Shown here piece after piece: positions 8,248 through 16,549 of a DNA stretch of 64,000 nt. How positions within the stretch are numbered: position 1 is the stretch's first letter; each line of letters begins with the position of its first letter. The position numbers and the translations under genes are program-made. The stretch is from assembly GCF_000463115.2 (NCBI RefSeq), contig NZ_AWFX01000057.1:129241-193240 (forward strand), in the 5' to 3' direction. This stretch comes from Franconibacter helveticus LMG 23732 (GTDB taxonomy: Bacteria; Pseudomonadota; Gammaproteobacteria; Enterobacterales; Enterobacteriaceae). The notes under the pieces were generated by a model. It searched no databases, was not told where the DNA came from, and saw nothing but the letters and a program-made list of their open reading frames with translations.

Positions 8248-8913
8248 ATGACACCCTTTACTTCAAGCCAGCGCCGCCGCGCGCTTGTCTGGCTATCGCT
8301 GTTTCATTTGCTGGTGATCACCTCCAGCAACTATCTGGTGCAACTGCCGGTCTCCATTTTCGGTTTTCATACCACCTGGGGCGCGTTCAGCTTCCCGTTT
8401 ATCTTTCTGGCAACCGACCTGACCGTGCGCATTTTCGGCGCGTCGCTGGCTCGCCGCATCATTTTCGCGGTGATGGTTCCGGCGCTGCTCATCTCTTATG
8501 TCATTTCGTCGCTGTTCTATATGGGAAGCTGGCAAGGTTTCGGCGCGCTGGCGCACTTCAACCTGTTCGTCGCCCGTATCGCCACGGCGAGCTTTATGGC
8601 ATATGCGCTGGGCCAGATCCTGGATGTGCATGTCTTTAACCGCCTGCGCCAGAGCCGCCAGTGGTGGCTTGCCCCCGGCGCTTCCCTGCTGCTTGGCAAT
8701 ATCAGCGACACGCTTTCGTTTTTCTTTATCGCCTTCTGGCGCAGCCCGGATCCTTTTATGGCCGAGCACTGGATGGAAATCGCCGCGGTGGACTACTGCT
8801 TCAAGGTGCTCATCAGCATTATTTTCTTCCTGCCGATGTATGGCGTGCTGCTGAATATGCTGTTGAAAAAGCTGGCAGATAAATCCGATTTCTCTGCGTT
8901 ACAGCACGGCTAA
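8248..8913 (+). CDS. yhhQ: Queuosine precursor transporter YhhQ
   Basis: YhhQ (COG1738, VUT family) imports the 7-deazaguanine precursors preQ0/preQ1 used to make queuosine in tRNA. The 221-residue protein has about six membrane helices. Family blocks are visible: SNYLVQLPVSIFGFHTTWGAFSFP, FLATDLTVRIFG (the conserved D-LT--I-G) and GNISDTLSFFFIAFW. The start ATG is 7 nt after AAGG, the presumed riboswitch-controlled ribosome binding site. The gene is monocistronic or co-expressed with dcrB, 72 bp downstream. Confidence 0.96.
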   Translation: MTPFTSSQRRRALVWLSLFHLLVITSSNYLVQLPVSIFGFHTTWGAFSFPFIFLATDLTVRIFGASLARRIIFAVMVPALLISYVISSLFYMGSWQGFGALAHFNLFVARIATASFMAYALGQILDVHVFNRLRQSRQWWLAPGASLLLGNISDTLSFFFIAFWRSPDPFMAEHWMEIAAVDYCFKVLISIIFFLPMYGVLLNMLLKKLADKSDFSALQHG

Positions 8914-8985
8914 AGGCTGGCGGAAGTTCTTGTGTTAAGATGCAGGGATGGGTCGTTATGACCGTTTACGTAAAGGAATAAGTCA

Positions 8986-9546
8986 ATGCGCAACCTGGTA
9001 AAATATGTCGGTATTGGCCTGCTGGTGATGGGGCTGGCGGCCTGTGACAACAACGACAGCAAAGCGCCTGCCTCCGGCAGCGCGGCTGAAAGCAGCGCCG
9101 CCAGCGGCCAGCCGGTAACCCTGCTGGATGGCAAGCTGAGCTTCTCCCTGCCGGCGGATATGTCAGACCAGAGCGGCAAGCTTGGCACCCAGGCGAACAA
9201 CATGCACGTTTACTCAGACACGACCGGCGAGAAAGCGGTCATTGTCATTCTTGGGGATAACACCCAGGAGCCGCTCGACGTGCTGGCCAAACGCCTGGAA
9301 GATCAGCAGCGTAGCCGCGACCCTAACTTGCAGGTCGTGACCAACAAAGCGGTTGATATCAAAGGCCAGAAGCTTCAGCAGCTCGACAGCATTATCTCCG
9401 CCAAAGGCCAGACCGCTTACTCTTCTGTGGTGCTGGGCCATGTGGATAACAAACTGCTGACCCTGCAAATCACCCTGCCTGCCGACAACCAGCAGCAGGC
9501 GCAGAGCGCGGCGGAAAACATTATCAACACGCTGGTTGTGAAATAA
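8986..9546 (+). CDS. dcrB: Lipoprotein DcrB
   Basis: This 186-residue lipoprotein starts with a short signal and lipobox LAAC (acylated Cys about residue 20), followed by a flexible Ser/Ala-rich linker. The folded part ([18 protein letters not shown] and [18 protein letters not shown]) matches E. coli DcrB, first found because mutants resist phages C1 and C6. Its physiological role is not settled; links to envelope and lipoprotein homeostasis have been reported. A strong terminator lies immediately downstream, inside the 3' end of the opposing yhhS. Confidence 0.93.
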   Translation: MRNLVKYVGIGLLVMGLAACDNNDSKAPASGSAAESSAASGQPVTLLDGKLSFSLPADMSDQSGKLGTQANNMHVYSDTTGEKAVIVILGDNTQEPLDVLAKRLEDQQRSRDPNLQVVTNKAVDIKGQKLQQLDSIISAKGQTAYSSVVLGHVDNKLLTLQITLPADNQQQAQSAAENIINTLVVK

Positions 9547-10767
9547 TTACTCCCGCGTTTCACCGGCCTCTGTCGCCTGCGCCAGAGGCCGTTTTTTTAG
9601 CCGCCACGCCAGCCATAGCGCCACGCACACCAGCGCCGCCGAAGCCAGATAAATCATCGGCACCCCTGCGTAAGCCATCATCACGCCCGCCAGCGGCCCG
9701 GTCATGCCGAGCGAAAGGTCCATAAATACCGTGTAAGTGGCGAGCGCGCTGCCCTGGTTATGCTGCGGCACCGCTTTCACCGCTACCACCCCCAGCGCCG
9801 GAAAGACCAGCGAGAAGCCGCCGCCCGCCAGCAAAGTGCCCGCCTTCGCCATCAGCGGCGTAGCGGCAAGCCCCACCAGCAGCAGGCCCAGCGCTTCCAC
9901 CACAAAGCAGATCATCGCCACGTTCAGCCCGCCCAGGCGGTTAATGCCATTCGGGAACAGCAGACGTCCGCCGACGAATGCAGCGCTAAACAAGGTCAGC
10001 GCGAACGCCGCGCCGTCCCAGCCTTTGGCCTGATAAAAGAGCGTAATAAAAGTGGCGATCACGCCGAAGCCTGTTGAAGAGAGCGCCAGCGCCATGCCGT
10101 AAGGCCAGACGCGCCCGAGCACGGCGCGAAACGGCAACGGCTTGCCCTTGCTGGCGGTGACTCTGGGCCGTGGCAGCGCCAGCAGCGCCGCCAGCAGCGA
10201 AACGCCCATAATGACGCCCGCCAGCAGCCGCAACCCGCCCCATTCATAGCAGAGCGCCCCCAGCGGCGCGCCGACCGCCATCGCCCCGTACGTCACCACG
10301 CCGTTCCACGAAATAACTTTACCGATGTGCGCCGAGCCGACGACGCCCACGCCCCAGAGCGTCGCCCCGGTGCCCGCCAGGCTTTGCCCGACGCCCAGAA
10401 TAAGCCGCCCGAGGCAAAGCAGCGCCAGGCTCGCCAGCGGCCAGGCCTGCGTTTCCCCCGCCAGCCAGTAGCAAAGCCCGCTTAAGAAACAGCCGCACAG
10501 CCCCAGAATCACCACCTGTTTGGGGCCGAGCGTGTCGGCGGCGCGCCCGGCGTGCGGGCGGCTTAACAGGGTGGCGAAGTATTGCAGGCTGATAACCAGC
10601 CCCGCCCAGAAGGCGCTGAACCCCATCACGTCATGCACGTAGCCGGGCAGCACCGCAAGCGGCAGGCCGATGGTTAAAAAGCTGGCGAAGTTGAAGATAA
10701 CAACAGAAACGATGCGCAGATTAAGGCGTAATCCGCTTATAGCCGGTTCAGCGGCGCGCTCGGGCAT
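9547..10767 (-). CDS. yhhS: Major facilitator superfamily transporter YhhS
   Basis: This 406-residue, 12-helix MFS transporter closely matches E. coli YhhS. The motif-A-like loop SRPHAGRAADTLGPKQVV lies between helices 2 and 3. E. coli YhhS overproduction has been linked to arabinose efflux and glyphosate resistance, but the natural substrate is unknown. Two ATGs lie close together (10776 and 10767). The inner one gives the family start MPER and a proper gap to CCGGTG, so it is preferred. Its stop abuts dcrB and its last codons carry the dcrB terminator on the other strand. Confidence 0.93.
   Translation of the reverse strand: MPERAAEPAISGLRLNLRIVSVVIFNFASFLTIGLPLAVLPGYVHDVMGFSAFWAGLVISLQYFATLLSRPHAGRAADTLGPKQVVILGLCGCFLSGLCYWLAGETQAWPLASLALLCLGRLILGVGQSLAGTGATLWGVGVVGSAHIGKVISWNGVVTYGAMAVGAPLGALCYEWGGLRLLAGVIMGVSLLAALLALPRPRVTASKGKPLPFRAVLGRVWPYGMALALSSTGFGVIATFITLFYQAKGWDGAAFALTLFSAAFVGGRLLFPNGINRLGGLNVAMICFVVEALGLLLVGLAATPLMAKAGTLLAGGGFSLVFPALGVVAVKAVPQHNQGSALATYTVFMDLSLGMTGPLAGVMMAYAGVPMIYLASAALVCVALWLAWRLKKRPLAQATEAGETRE
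9565..9598 (+). terminator. Intrinsic terminator of dcrB, embedded in the 3' end of yhhS
   Basis: Stem GGCCTCTG (9565-9572) / CAGAGGCC (9583-9590) is followed directly by GTTTTTTT. Because yhhS ends at 9547, the whole terminator is also coding sequence for the last residues of the opposing YhhS (the KKRPLAQATEA region). Confidence 0.88.
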
Positions 10768-10926
10768 GGAAATCACCGGAAATTAACAACAGTGCGTCAG
10801 TATAAACACGTCGGCGCAGTAAAATCAGCCTTCACTTTCAGAACGCTCTACTCCGGCGCGCTTGCCGCGAAAGGCTACACTGTAAACAACCCCACAGTAC
10901 GGGCGTCTATTTAAAAGGATTTCATT

Positions 10927-12000
10927 ATGCTCAGAAAGTCGGGCAGCAGCAGCGATGTTGCTACCACGCAGAAGGCTGGTCTGCATATGCTGCAAAAGCT
11001 GGCGGCGCTGGTCATTATTCTGGCCGGTATTCACGCCGCCGCCGATATTATCGTCCCGCTGTTGCTTGCCCTGTTTTTCGCGATTGTGCTTAACCCGCTG
11101 GTGACCTGGTTTGTGCGCCGGGGCTTTAAACGCTCTTTCGCCATCACGATCGTGGTCATTGCGATGCTGTTTGTGCTGACGCTGCTGCTCGGTCTGCTGG
11201 CCGCTTCGCTCAATGAGTTCGTCGCGCTGCTGCCTAAATACGCCAATGAATTCTCGCGCAAGATAATGCATCTGGAACGTATGGTGCCGTTTATGAATTT
11301 GCACCTCTCGCCGGAGCGCATGTTGCAGCGCATGGACTCAGAAAAAATGATGGGCTATGCCACCACCCTGATGACCCAGCTTTCCGGGGCGATGGCGAGC
11401 ATCGTACTGCTGGTGATGACGGTCGTGTTTATGCTTTTTGAAGTGCGCCACCTGCCCTATAAGCTGCGCTTCGCCCTCTCTAACCCGCAAATTCATATTG
11501 CAGGCCTGCACCGCGCGCTGAAAGGCGTGACTCACTACCTGGCGCTGAAAACGTTAATCAGCCTGTGGACCGGGGCCATTATCTGGCTCGGCCTGACGCT
11601 GCTTGGCGTGCAGTTCGCGCTGATGTGGGGCGTGCTCGGCTTTCTGCTTAATTACATTCCCAATATCGGTTCCGTGCTTTCCGCTATTCCGCCCATGGCG
11701 CAGGCGCTGTTGTTTAATGGCTTTTACGAGTGCGTGATGGTGGGGCTGCTCTTCCTGGCGGTGCATATGGTGCTGGGGAATATGGTGGAACCGCGCATGA
11801 TGGGCCATCGCCTGGGGATGTCGACGCTGGTCGTGTTTCTCTCGTTGCTGTTCTGGGGCTGGCTGCTTGGCCCGGTGGGCATGTTGCTTTCCGTGCCGCT
11901 GACCAGCGTCTGTAAAATCTGGATGGAAACCACCGTCGGCGGCAGCAAGCTGGCTATTCTGCTCGGCCCCGGCCGGCCCAAAAGCCGATTGCCGGGGTAG
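10927..12000 (+). CDS. yhhT: AI-2E family transporter YhhT
   Basis: This 357-residue membrane protein belongs to the AI-2 exporter/TqsA superfamily. It has paired N-terminal helices (LAALVIILAGIHAAADIIVPLLLALFF region), a soluble middle segment rich in Met and Leu, and the family C-terminal block with LMWGVLGFLLNYIPNIGS and GNMVEPRMMGHRLGMSTLVV. Substrate is unknown. The start follows AAAAGGATTTCATT. It is divergent from yhhS and ends in an intrinsic terminator. In E. coli the next genes are acpT and nik; here the large fusion gene follows on the opposite strand. Confidence 0.93.
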   Translation: MLRKSGSSSDVATTQKAGLHMLQKLAALVIILAGIHAAADIIVPLLLALFFAIVLNPLVTWFVRRGFKRSFAITIVVIAMLFVLTLLLGLLAASLNEFVALLPKYANEFSRKIMHLERMVPFMNLHLSPERMLQRMDSEKMMGYATTLMTQLSGAMASIVLLVMTVVFMLFEVRHLPYKLRFALSNPQIHIAGLHRALKGVTHYLALKTLISLWTGAIIWLGLTLLGVQFALMWGVLGFLLNYIPNIGSVLSAIPPMAQALLFNGFYECVMVGLLFLAVHMVLGNMVEPRMMGHRLGMSTLVVFLSLLFWGWLLGPVGMLLSVPLTSVCKIWMETTVGGSKLAILLGPGRPKSRLPG

Positions 12001-12015
12001 TAAAAGCATCAGGTT

Positions 12016-12038
12016 AAGCGGGCGACAAGCCCGCTTTT
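12016..12038 (+). terminator. Intrinsic terminator after yhhT
   Basis: Stem AAGCGGGC/GCCCGCTT (12016-12023 with 12029-12036), 5-nt loop, then T-run. It lies between the convergent yhhT and the fusion gene. The A residues before the stem are too few for it to be convincingly bidirectional. Confidence 0.85.
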
Positions 12039-12044
12039 TGTTAC

Positions 12045-15000
12045 TCAGGCCAGCGTGCCGCGGGTTTTCACGCGCGTTTTGACAAATTCCGCCGCCCTTT
12101 TGCCCGCCAGGAACGCATGGTCGGAATTGTAATACTCCCACTCGCTGTAGCGTCCGGAGAGATGAATGTCATACCCCAGCAGCCACTCGCGGATCAGCGC
12201 GACATTCGCTTTGCGGGCGTGGTCGTAAACCACATAGGCGTAAGGAATATCGACCGTGTTGGCGGTCAGGATCGGGTCATCCGGTTTTATCATCCCTACC
12301 GCAATACAATCCTCAACGCAGCGGGCGATAAGCGCGTCGCCTTCCGCCGGCAGCGGTTTGTCCGGCGAGTAGCTGATTTCACATGTCAGGCCGCAGCCGC
12401 CCGGCGGGTTGCAGAACGGGCTGGCGTTGCCCTGCACAAAGATACGATGAAAGATCGTGTCGCCGGGGTAGTAGATCCAGTGCTTGTCCGTGAGATCCGC
12501 CCGGCCCACGCCCAGGTTCACGCAACGTATTGAGACGTGCCGCAGGCCTTTCGCCGCTTCCTGCACCGCTTCCGGCGCTTCGTCGCCAATCAGCTTGATA
12601 AGCTCAGGCAACGGCATTGTGTTGATAAGCTGTTCGTAGCGGTAGCGACGGCCATCTGACAGCACGGCGATGTGATCGCGCGGCTGCACTTTGACCAGTG
12701 AGGTATTGGTTTCAAGCTTGCATTTAAGGTGCGGCAAAAAACCGGACATCAGCGCCTGGAAACCGCCGCGCAGCGGATAGCCGAAGCGGGCGTTCGGCCC
12801 CATCGGTTTGGCGAGCGGCGCCAGCGCCCCTTCGATAATCTGGCCGAGATCCGGCAGCGGCACGCGCCCGCCAAGCCAGGAGGTTTCCATTTCGTCGAGC
12901 GGCACTGTCCAGAGCTTTTTGTTGTAAGGGATAGCGAAATATTTGGCGATGCCGCGACCCCAGGTTTTCAGAATAAAGCGCTCGAAGTTTTCCTCGCCTG
13001 CGCTTTCATTCGCCGCGCGGCAGACCTCGCCATCGGGCACCGCGCCGTCGGCGCAGCAATCCCGCCGCTGGGCGACCGTTTCGGCGAGCTTAGGCCCGCT
13101 CACCGCAGCGAGGGCGCTTTTCTGCGTGGCGCCGTAGCGCGCTTCGATAGCGCCCAGAATGCACTCTTTTATCACTTCCGGCGGCAGGCCGAACAGCGCC
13201 GCCTGGAAGGGGTAGCGGGTATGTACGCCATCGCTGTAGACCCAGGCTTCGCGCATCTGCCAGTGCAGGTTGTTGCCAAGCAGCAACTTGTACATCTCCA
13301 GCACATAAGGATCGTCAGAAAACATGATGTGCCCGGCGTAGTCGAAGGTGAAGCCATTGTCGGTTATCGAGCGGCACCAGCCGCCCGGCGCCGCATTTTT
13401 CTCCAGCAAAACGGCCCCTTCGCCATAATGGTAACCGGCGCTCAGCCCTGTCGGCCCGGCGCCGATAACCAGACAGGGCACGATGTCGTCATCAACCCCG
13501 GCGGTTTTCAGCCGCACCACCGCGCTTTCACGGGTTTGCGGCTCGCCGCCAGGCGACGCGTGCGCTGCTGGCGCCTGCGCGGCGCTGCGGGCATGTTCAA
13601 TCAACGCGTGCATGCGTTTTGCGGTATCGTCCCAGGAGGTTGCCGCAACGACATCGGCCATCTGTCGCGCCATTTCGCTTTTCGCCTGGGGCGTCATCGC
13701 CAGCGCCTGCTCGCAGGCGCGGACAAATTCCTCCTCGCTTCGGGCTATCGCCACCAGCCCCGCGTAATGCCGCTCGACATCGGCAATAGCGGTACTGACC
13801 ACCGGCAGTTGCGCCGCCATGTACTCCAGCACTTTGGTCGGGCTGATGTATTTGGTTGAAGCATTAATGGCAAAGGGCATCAGGCAGACATCCCAGTCGG
13901 CAAGAAAATGCGGCAGCGCCTCGTAAGGCTGCTGGCCGAACCAGTGGATATTGGCGCGCTGCGGCAGACTTTGCGGATCGATTTTCACAACCGGACCGAC
14001 CATGACAATGTGCCAGTGCGGATGGCTGTCGGCGAGCGCGGCGATAAGCCCCAGATCCATACGTTCGTCAATAACGCCGTAATAACCGAGGCGCGGCCCC
14101 GGCACCGCTTCCTGTAGCGGGTGGCCGTTGCCGCGATCGAGCGCCTGTTCAAAATGCGCGGCGTCTACGCTGCTCGGAAAACAGTGAACGCTGCTGTGGC
14201 GGCTTTTCTTCGCTTCATAAAGACTGGAGCCGCCGGTAAAGACCAGATCGGCCCGCCCGAGCAGCGCCGACTCGCGCTGCTGTAGCTGGCGCGGCGCCTG
14301 ATGAAAAGCGGAAAGCTCGTCCATGCAGTCGTAAATCACCACGGCAGGGTTAAAAGCGGTCAACAGCGGCAGCGCCATCGGCGTATAGAACCAGACGACC
14401 GGCTGCTCGCCTTCACCAAGCAATTCGCTCAGCAGCGGCTGCAACACGGCAATTTGATCGTCATGAAAACCGTGCGCCTCAACGGGCGTATGCGGCTGAA
14501 TAACCGTCACGTTAGGGGCGGGGGCGGTCTGGGATAACCCGGCAGGGCCAGCGTCAAACACCGGTTCCTCAATAAAATAGACCTGATAATGCTGCGCCAG
14601 GCGGCTTAACAGGTGCTGAGGACGCTGGAACACAAAACCCCAGCGTAAATGGCTGAATACAAGCAGTGTTTTCTGATGCATACCCTTCTCCTCGTCCCGG
14701 TTAGCCGGGTGAATAAACGATTGAAAATGGCGTAGCGTGCGCTGCGCCTGAAGGAGCGCGGCGGCGTAAGGGGCATGTAGCTGACGAGCAGTCGGTTCCG
14801 CCCCGTCACGGTTAAGATCCCACAAGCCGCTTTGCGTCCAGTGCGTGGGGTCTTCCCACATAGGTCGGTCTACAATCGGGTAAAGGCAGATGCCGCAAAG
14901 CTCGGCGCCTGAAAGCTGGGCCTGCGCTACCTGCGCCACAATATGGCGAACCCAGGCGCTGCGCCCGCTGCCGACATGGCTGGTTTCCGCCAGCAGGACA

Positions 15001-15854
15001 GGGCGCTGGTAACGTTGATGAAGTTCACAAAGCATTTCACTAAGCGGCTTACGCCGTTCGTCTCCCAGATGCCATGGCAGGCGGCGTCCGCTCGTGTCTT
15101 CCCACTGGTTGCCGTGGTAATAGTTGGCGCCGATGAGGTCGAGATAACGCGGCGCGCCGCCAAGCTCCGGCGCAAGCCGGCCCGCCAGCATGTCCCATGC
15201 CTGGAATTGCGCATTGGAAAGCGCCTGCGCCGCCGCCTCAGCCAGCGGATCAGCGTCGCGGGGAACGATATGAATAATCGGGTCGCAGTGCAGGATGCGG
15301 GCGCGGCTGTCCGCCTCCCATATGGCGTCGCAGGCGGCGATGGCGGCGCGCACCAGTTGCCGTTTGGCGGCATCGGCGGCGTCGTTTTGCGGGCGGTCCG
15401 GACAGGGGAAAAGCCCTACCTCAATCCCCCAGCTCATAAAAGAGATTTCATTAACGGGCGAGTAAACCGGCGGCTGGTCATAGTAAGGAGCAAGAAAGCG
15501 CGCCAGCGCGCCGCAAAAATGGGCGAAGCGGGGAATAAAATCAGCGGAAAAAAGGCTAAGCCCATCCGGCCAGCCGTAGTGGCACAGCGTCCAGCACACC
15601 TGAATACCCTGTGTGCGGGCGGCCTCCATGCGAGCCGCGACGCTTGTGAAATCATAACCGTGCGGCGTTTGCGAGAGCCGCCAGCCAACGCTTTCACGCA
15701 CAGTGGCGATAGAAAAAGGCTTTAGCGCCGCATAATCCTCATGCACGCGGCTGAAATGATCCGTCGCCGCATTCAGGGAGAGCGGTATCCCTTGCGGGTT
15801 GACATGATCCGCCCCTTCGTAACCGGCCTGCCAGAACGTCGAGAATATCGCCAC
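12045..15854 (-). CDS. Three-domain fusion: clan GH-A glycosidase + glycosyltransferase + UDP-galactopyranose-mutase-like flavoprotein
   Basis: One uninterrupted frame encodes 1269 residues. Domain 1 (about 1-390) is a TIM-barrel glycosidase of the GH1/clan A kind: VNEISFMSW holds the acid/base Glu (about 136), LLAETS the nucleophile Glu (about 290). Domain 2 (about 392-765) resembles a GT-B glycosyltransferase (RWGFVFQRPQHLLSRL, YISPTKVLEYMAAQLPVVST). An Ala/Pro linker leads to domain 3 (about 790-1269), an FAD protein like UDP-galactopyranose mutase (VIGAGPTGLSAG, EKNAAPGGWCRS, YPLRGGFQALMSGFLP). The start is GTG 15854, six bases after GGGAGGGG. A TTG at 15884 is also in frame. A strong ribosome binding site sits exactly before the domain 2 Met, so a separate GT-mutase protein may also be made. 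It occupies the place of E. coli acpT-nik. A role in making or trimming a surface polysaccharide is inference. Confidence 0.82.
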   Translation of the reverse strand: MAIFSTFWQAGYEGADHVNPQGIPLSLNAATDHFSRVHEDYAALKPFSIATVRESVGWRLSQTPHGYDFTSVAARMEAARTQGIQVCWTLCHYGWPDGLSLFSADFIPRFAHFCGALARFLAPYYDQPPVYSPVNEISFMSWGIEVGLFPCPDRPQNDAADAAKRQLVRAAIAACDAIWEADSRARILHCDPIIHIVPRDADPLAEAAAQALSNAQFQAWDMLAGRLAPELGGAPRYLDLIGANYYHGNQWEDTSGRRLPWHLGDERRKPLSEMLCELHQRYQRPVLLAETSHVGSGRSAWVRHIVAQVAQAQLSGAELCGICLYPIVDRPMWEDPTHWTQSGLWDLNRDGAEPTARQLHAPYAAALLQAQRTLRHFQSFIHPANRDEEKGMHQKTLLVFSHLRWGFVFQRPQHLLSRLAQHYQVYFIEEPVFDAGPAGLSQTAPAPNVTVIQPHTPVEAHGFHDDQIAVLQPLLSELLGEGEQPVVWFYTPMALPLLTAFNPAVVIYDCMDELSAFHQAPRQLQQRESALLGRADLVFTGGSSLYEAKKSRHSSVHCFPSSVDAAHFEQALDRGNGHPLQEAVPGPRLGYYGVIDERMDLGLIAALADSHPHWHIVMVGPVVKIDPQSLPQRANIHWFGQQPYEALPHFLADWDVCLMPFAINASTKYISPTKVLEYMAAQLPVVSTAIADVERHYAGLVAIARSEEEFVRACEQALAMTPQAKSEMARQMADVVAATSWDDTAKRMHALIEHARSAAQAPAAHASPGGEPQTRESAVVRLKTAGVDDDIVPCLVIGAGPTGLSAGYHYGEGAVLLEKNAAPGGWCRSITDNGFTFDYAGHIMFSDDPYVLEMYKLLLGNNLHWQMREAWVYSDGVHTRYPFQAALFGLPPEVIKECILGAIEARYGATQKSALAAVSGPKLAETVAQRRDCCADGAVPDGEVCRAANESAGEENFERFILKTWGRGIAKYFAIPYNKKLWTVPLDEMETSWLGGRVPLPDLGQIIEGALAPLAKPMGPNARFGYPLRGGFQALMSGFLPHLKCKLETNTSLVKVQPRDHIAVLSDGRRYRYEQLINTMPLPELIKLIGDEAPEAVQEAAKGLRHVSIRCVNLGVGRADLTDKHWIYYPGDTIFHRIFVQGNASPFCNPPGGCGLTCEISYSPDKPLPAEGDALIARCVEDCIAVGMIKPDDPILTANTVDIPYAYVVYDHARKANVALIREWLLGYDIHLSGRYSEWEYYNSDHAFLAGKRAAEFVKTRVKTRGTLA
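14679..14696 (-). promoter_or_regulatory. Internal ribosome binding site and ATG at the glycosidase/glycosyltransferase boundary
   Basis: Within the fusion frame the codons for Asp-Glu-Glu-Lys-Gly read GACGAGGAGAAGGGT and are followed by ATG (14681-14679) for MHQKTLLVF, the natural first residue of a GT-B glycosyltransferase. AGGAG is spaced 6 nt from the ATG, a near-ideal Shine-Dalgarno arrangement. It suggests either dual translation or two genes fused by loss of a stop codon. Confidence 0.7.
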
Positions 15855-16500
15855 TCGTCCCCTCCCTTCTCTTTTTACAGACAAAGCCTCCCTACCGAAC
15901 CCACGTAAGAGGCGGGTTCAGCAGCATGAAAAAAGCTGAAAACTGACGGGCGCAACACGCCTTAGGGTTGCCGGAAAACCCTTCGGCAAACCCGATATGC
16001 CTTATTAAACGAAGCGGACTCGATAACTGCGCTAAGGATTTATATCGCGCAGGCGAAAAGAAAGAAGCGGGCGAAATATCGTCCGGTTACATTTATTTAT
16101 AATTAAAGAATAAATAGTTTCTTACGGGAAGCTATCTGTAAAAAGTATAGGTAACGTCACCCTTTCTGCAAGATTATGCATAAAAGGAGAGCAGGCGCCG
16201 TGTTACATACTCTTTATTTCTGCGCTCCGTCTGTTTAATTCACGGTCTTGCGAAGCGGGCTAAACGGGAGGATGTATAAAAAAACAAAAACGAAGCGGCG
16301 TCAGGAAAAATAAACCTAAAAATGATAAAAAAATAAATAATCCGCTTCGTTAAATGGCGAAAAATTATATTTAAAAAGGCGGCAAGCGAAGCAACAATAA
16401 AAAACAAACATATTATGAAATGAATGAGTAACCGCGTTGAAATCATAAAAAAGCACCAGCGACAGGAAACGTTTTGTATTCTCTACGCGCGAGATAAATA
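15855..16500. other. AT-rich non-coding gap upstream of the fusion gene
   Basis: About 650 bp lack a convincing gene. The part next to the fusion gene, read leftwards, would be its leader and holds two hairpins: TTGCCG/CGGCAA (15968-15973 with 15984-15989) and GAACCC/GGGTTC (about 15897-15919). The part from 16080 to 16480 is strongly AT-rich, unlike its surroundings. The 10-mer AACGAAGCGG occurs at 16008 and 16289 and inverted at 16342-16351, with a shorter match at 16251. A 68-codon hydrophobic frame at 16240-16446 (minus) lacks a good ribosome binding site and is not called. Confidence 0.5.
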
Positions 16501-16506
16501 AAATAA

Positions 16507-16541
16507 AAACGCGTCGGTAACTGGCGCTTGCCGACGCGTTT
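16507..16541 (-). terminator. Intrinsic terminator after yhiN
   Basis: A 14-bp stem (AAACGCGTCGGTAA, 16507-16520, pairing with 16528-16541 including one G-U) has a 7-nt loop. Read leftwards it is followed by a T-rich tract, so it terminates yhiN transcription. Confidence 0.85.
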
Positions 16542-16549
16542 CTGCCTGG

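Noticed and set aside
12729..13859. 376-codon frame antisense to the fusion gene
   Set aside because: Arg/His-rich complement of coding sequence without recognisable features.
15965..16020. Possible c-di-GMP (GEMM) riboswitch because of GGCAAACC
   Set aside because: The rest of the conserved core (GAAA tetraloop, GGGACGCAAAGC) is absent, and the motif would be on the strand opposite to the gene it should control.
16240..16446. 68-codon hydrophobic minus-strand frame upstream of yhiN
   Set aside because: AT-rich sequence readily gives Phe/Ile-rich frames; there is no good ribosome binding site.
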